From Dillenia suffruticosa (lineage: Eukaryota > Streptophyta > Magnoliopsida > Dilleniales > Dilleniaceae): 64,000 bases of DNA. The stretch is taken from assembly GCA_033439265.1 (NCBI GenBank), contig JAVTVX010000010.1:4960001-5024000 (forward strand). Reading direction: 5' to 3'. A program made the position numbers and the translations under genes. Below the pieces are notes generated by a model. It was not told the DNA's origin and made no database searches. It saw only the letters and a program-made list of their open reading frames with translations. Positions 59,821 through 64,000 of this stretch are shown one piece after another (position 1 is the first letter of the stretch; every line of letters begins with the position of its first letter).

Positions 59821-60113
59821 CTAGGTTGAGAGAAATATTTTATGAAAAGAGTTTTGAAAATATTTCCAAATACAATTTCAAAAATCCTCAATGCATTTGA
59901 GAATTTCTTTACAGTCATGAGATCTTGGTACATGGTCTTAGGCATATGAGTTCCTTTATTTTATGGGATTAAATACAGTTCGTATCTAACCTAGCATATA
60001 GTTGTCATCAGTTCTTAAACCGATAACTTCATTCATTTTAGAGGGTTAGTTATTTCGTAACTAACCATATTTCTTGAATCATATTTAATGAAAATTTTTC
60101 CTTTACAGAACTA

Positions 60114-63100
60114 TGACGATTAGGCGGGGCACTAGATTTGAGCCCCTTGAGCCACCTAGAGTACCCGAGTAAATATTCTCATTACGTGCACCCCCTTCAG
60201 TGCCTTTGTAGCCGGCTACTACAGTTGCAGTTCCACCACCACCATTTGATGTATTTAGGTAGTGGTATGAGTGGTATAGCACTCATGGAGCACCACTGAT
60301 GGCAGTGTCGACTCCTACGGCAATGCCTACTCCTACGGCAGTGCCTACTCCTACGGCACCGGATCCTCCACTAGTAGCCGGTCCTTCTTCAATATCTGGT
60401 CCGAGTAATACGACATCCTTTACATTTAGACGTATACATGAGGTGACTCAGCTAGTCAAGGAGACTCGTCAGCTAGGATGTACAGATTTTTCTGGACTCG
60501 GTGATGCCATTGTGGCTAAACACTGGGTCAATCGAATACGTCGGATTCTGACGAATCTGGGTCTAAATGAGGAGTATAGGCTATGGGTAGCAGAGAGACT
60601 ACTTGATGGAGATGCCCTCACTTGGTGGGAGGTAATTTGTGACGATACCACCAAGCCTTTATGGTGGGAGGGCTTCTTGTGGAGTTCGACCAAAAATATT
60701 TCACAGAATTTTAGCAAGACCGCAAGAGGATGAAATTCCTCCACTTACGTCAGGGGACCAGATCAATTACTAAGTATGAGGTCGAGTTGAGGAGGTTGGC
60801 TGCCTTTGTTCCCGATTTGGCTACGCCTAAGCAGATGAGGTTCAAGTTTGAGGACGGCCTCAACTTGAACATCCGGAAGAACATGACAGTCACACCCAGC
60901 CTCTCCTTCCAGGAGATTATTGATTCAGCCTACCGTGCGGAGGAGATTGTTTGGGCAAAAAGTAAACAGAGGGAGAATAGAGATCAAAAAAAGAAGAGGG
61001 CCGGATCTCACACAGGCCAGAGTTCAAAGAGAGGAAGTAGTTTTAACTCCTACTGAGACCCCTCTGAGGTCAGAACCGTAGGCTTTAGACAGGGACCACA
61101 TTCCCAGGGGTTCGGAGCATCGGCCCCTAATGTTGCAAGTTATTCTATAGTACAGAGACACCCTCTCTGTCAGAACTGTGGAAAACATCATTCTGGACGA
61201 TGTACAGATCCAGTCAGATGCTTCCGGTATGGGAAGTATGGGCACTACTGTTGAGATTGCCCAGACCTTGTCGGGAAAGGTCAGACGGGTCAGAGTCACC
61301 CAGTTATCCAGCAGGTAGGACCCTCGAGGGTACCTACGCATTCAGTCCCTATTGCTCCACGGACAGTCACCGGGAGCAATAGTGTGCCAGTTCCTCCACT
61401 ACAGCAGCCCAGGGCACAGGCCCTAATCTATGCCATGACACAGGAGGATGCTCAGGCGAACCCGAACATGATCATAGATAACCCTCCCTTAGATCCCTCT
61501 GTATAGGATCTTTATTTTATACTCCTTTTGAAATCATGACGTATCATGATGACTATGTATATACATGACAAGTCAAGGCCTTAGAGGCCTAACTCTTTTG
61601 ATATATCTATATATTTGTAGTCTTCATAACTGATATATTTTAAATTTCTCGTCGCTAGGTACTATGAAAATCTTTGGAATCGACGTCTGTGTTCTAATAG
61701 ACACCGGGTCAAATTATTCATTTATGAGCATGTCTTTCGCTCAACAGTTGGATCGACAGCTCTCGCCATTGACTAAGGAGCTGATGGTTATTACGCCCAT
61801 GGGAGAGTGTTTGATCCGTAATTCGATATATCGAGGCTGTGAAGTCTTAGTCGAGGAGACGATATTAGAAACAAATTTGATTCCCCTCGACATGACCGAT
61901 TTTGATGCCATATTAGGGATGGACTGGTTGAGTTTTCACTGGATTTTCGTAAATTGCTTCACCAAAGAGATAGAGTTTTGAAGGTCAGGACAGCTACCAC
62001 TGACTTTTGTGAGAAAAAGACGGGAACTAGCCCACTGTAAAGTATCAGTGATGGAAGCTTGACGGATGGTACGCCAAGAATGTACGACATATCTGGCCTA
62101 CGTGATAGATACTACCGTAGAAGGACTGAAGCTTGATGAGGTACCAGTAGTGCAAGAGTTTCCCGATGTTTTCCCTGAAGAACTACCTGGGTTACCACTA
62201 GCCCAGGAGCTCGACTTTGAGATTGATTTGGCTCCGAGGACTACTTTTATTTCGATTTTGCCATATCGGATGGCACCAGCTGAGCTGAGAGAGCTCAAAA
62301 TTCAGCTAGAGGAGTTGCTGGATAAGGGTTTCATACGTCCGAACACTTCACTGGGGTGCTCCGATTTTATTTATAAAGAAGAAAGACGGTACATTTAGGC
62401 TTTGTGTAGATTACAGACAACTGAACAAAGTAATCGTCAAAAATAGATACCTATTGCCTCGTATTGATGATCTCTTTGATCAACTTCAGAGAGTTAGGAT
62501 TTTCTCAAAAATTGATCACAAATCAGGTTATCATCAGCTACGTATCAAGGCTAAAGATGTGCCCGAGACTGTGTTCCGTACCCGATACGGTCATTTCGAG
62601 TTTCTGGTCATGCCGTTTGGACTGACCAATGCCCCAACTGCATTCATAGATTTAATGAATCGGGTTTTCCATGATTATTTAGATCGTTTCTTCATCGTAT
62701 TTATTGATGACATTCTCATATACTCACAGAGTGATGAGGAGTATTCTCAGCACTTTCGGGTTGTCCTACAGACACTTCGCGAGAGACAGTTATATGCCAA
62801 ATTCTCCAAGTGTGAATTTTGGCTAAGAGTGATCTGGTTTCTAGGGCATATCATTTATGCGGAAGGTATTTTTGTTGATCTGTAAAAATTTGAGGCTATA
62901 TTGAGATGGGAGCAGCCGTAGACTGTTACAGAGATTGGGAGTTTCCTTGGCCTGGCAGGTTATTGTCGGAGATTTGTAGAGGAATTCTCTCGGATCGCTG
63001 CTCCATTGTCTAACTTGATACGGAAGGAAGTCAAATTTGTTTGGGATGACCGTTGTGAAGTGAGCTTTCAGGAGCTCAAACAGCGGTTGAAGTCTGCACC

Positions 63101-64000
63101 AATCTTAGCCCTTCCTATTAGTAGTCGGGAGTACGTGGTGTATAGTAATGCCAGCCGACAGAGATTGGGTTGTATTCTGATGCAGAAAGGCTAAGTCATT
63201 GTATATGCCTCTCGATAACTAAAGAGACATGAGTTAAACTACTCGACCCACGATCTTGAGTTAGCAGCCATAGTTTTTGCGTTGAAAATATAGAGACATT
63301 ATTTGTACGAGGTGACATGCAGAGTATATACAGACTATAAAAGTCTGAAATATCTATTCACTCAAAGGGAGCCAAATCTGAGGCAGAGGAGATGGTTGGA
63401 GCTCCTGAAGGATTATGACCTTGTTATTGATTACCATCCAGACAAGGCCAATGTGGTTGCAGATGCCTTGAGCCGCAAGTCATCATCTCTTCACAATCAA
63501 TCGAGAGTACATATCTATCCTATTTGATGGGACTCTGTGCGTTGGGAGTCAGTTTGGCTAGTAATGATCAGGGTATATTAGTAGCCAGTTTTGAGGTGAG
63601 GCCAACTTTGCTTGATCGTATTAGAGAGCTTCAGGAGACTGATATAGAGCTCCGGAGTATTATTGAGAGGGTCTGTAAAGGTGACAATAGGGATTTTCGA
63701 GTCCGAGATGATGGACTTATAGTATTTTGAGAGCGGTTTGCATTCCCGTTGACAGCGATCTCCGGAAGGCTATACTAGAAGAGACTCACTCCTCCGCTTA
63801 TGCTATACATCCGGGTGATACGAAAATGTATTGGACTATCCAAGGAAGTTATTGGAGGGTCGAGATGAAGCAGGAGATCGCAAAATTTGTGGCTAGATGC
63901 TTGGTATGTTAGCAGGTGAAGGCCGAGTATCAACGACCAGCTAGTCCATTATAGCCACTTCCTATTCCTGAGTGGAAGTGGGAACACATTACCATAGATT
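60114..64000 (+). pseudogene. Gyp-3 Gag-Pol (Ty3/gypsy, decayed, cut by window end)
   Basis: Gag begins at the ATG at 60113-60115 but meets TAA within 20 codons. The Gag core follows (AKHWVNRIRRILTNLGLNE, GDALTWWEV). A frame change near 60730 leads to the second half (LATPKQMRFKFEDGL). The zinc knuckle near 61161 has CQNCGKHHSGRC but a damaged second half. Protease has IDTGSNYSFMS and GMDWL. RT, frameshifted near 62380, has [19 protein letters not shown] codons and FIDDILIYS. RNase H has Asn in place of Asp in VVYSNAS, then VADALSRK. The integrase zinc finger (H-H, then C-L-V-C followed by TAG) reaches the window end. It is not functional. Confidence 0.9.

Overview
The window is nuclear DNA of a flowering plant, most likely a eudicot. 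It is AT-rich, carries one plant gene with 13 exons and canonical GT-AG introns (eIF2B gamma type), and is otherwise filled with plant Ty1/copia and Ty3/gypsy retrotransposons whose primer-binding sites match initiator tRNA-Met. No species can be named from the sequence alone.

Layout. (1) 1-27173 is a nest of Ty1/copia elements. Cop-1 (776-5953, plus) is complete, with two LTRs that read identically and one uninterrupted 1413-aa polyprotein. It sits inside an older broken copia, Cop-5 (324-8895 in pieces), which also holds a solo LTR (8273-8713). A 3' copia fragment, Cop-6, ends in the LTR at 9566-10025. Another relic, Cop-7 (10026-10599 and 20713-20911), is split by Cop-2 (10600-20707, minus), which is itself split by Cop-3 (13826-18870, minus). 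Cop-4 (22085-27173, minus) splits an old gypsy element, Gyp-1 (21270-22084 and 27174-30118). Target-site duplications at five of these insertions fix the order of events. (2) 30119-40228 is AT-rich and gene-free, with two decayed LINE reverse-transcriptase fragments. The second is split by a three-LTR array of a non-autonomous LTR element (34335-38457). (3) 40229-54023 is a full-length eIF2B gamma-like gene broken by one stop and two single-base insertions. Intron 3 (7.2 kb) holds a second copy of the non-autonomous element, a probable long gypsy LTR and a fragment of a two-pore potassium channel gene. Intron 8 holds a 5'-truncated gypsy, Gyp-2. (4) 56750-64000 is a decayed Tekay/Del-like gypsy, Gyp-3, whose 3' end lies outside the window.

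How the parts relate. Almost everything is explained by successive retrotransposition, LTR-LTR recombination and decay. The most notable signals are in the copia LTRs. Cop-1 U3 carries five perfect matches to the plant mitosis-specific activator (MSA) consensus, next to TGGGCC/GGGCCC motifs, and related LTRs differ in how many of these sites they keep. In all four main copia elements the Gag start codon is formed across the LTR/primer-binding-site junction, so that site also encodes the protein's first residues. Cop-1 looks recently active. No CRISPR, operon, tRNA, rRNA or bacterial-type system is present.
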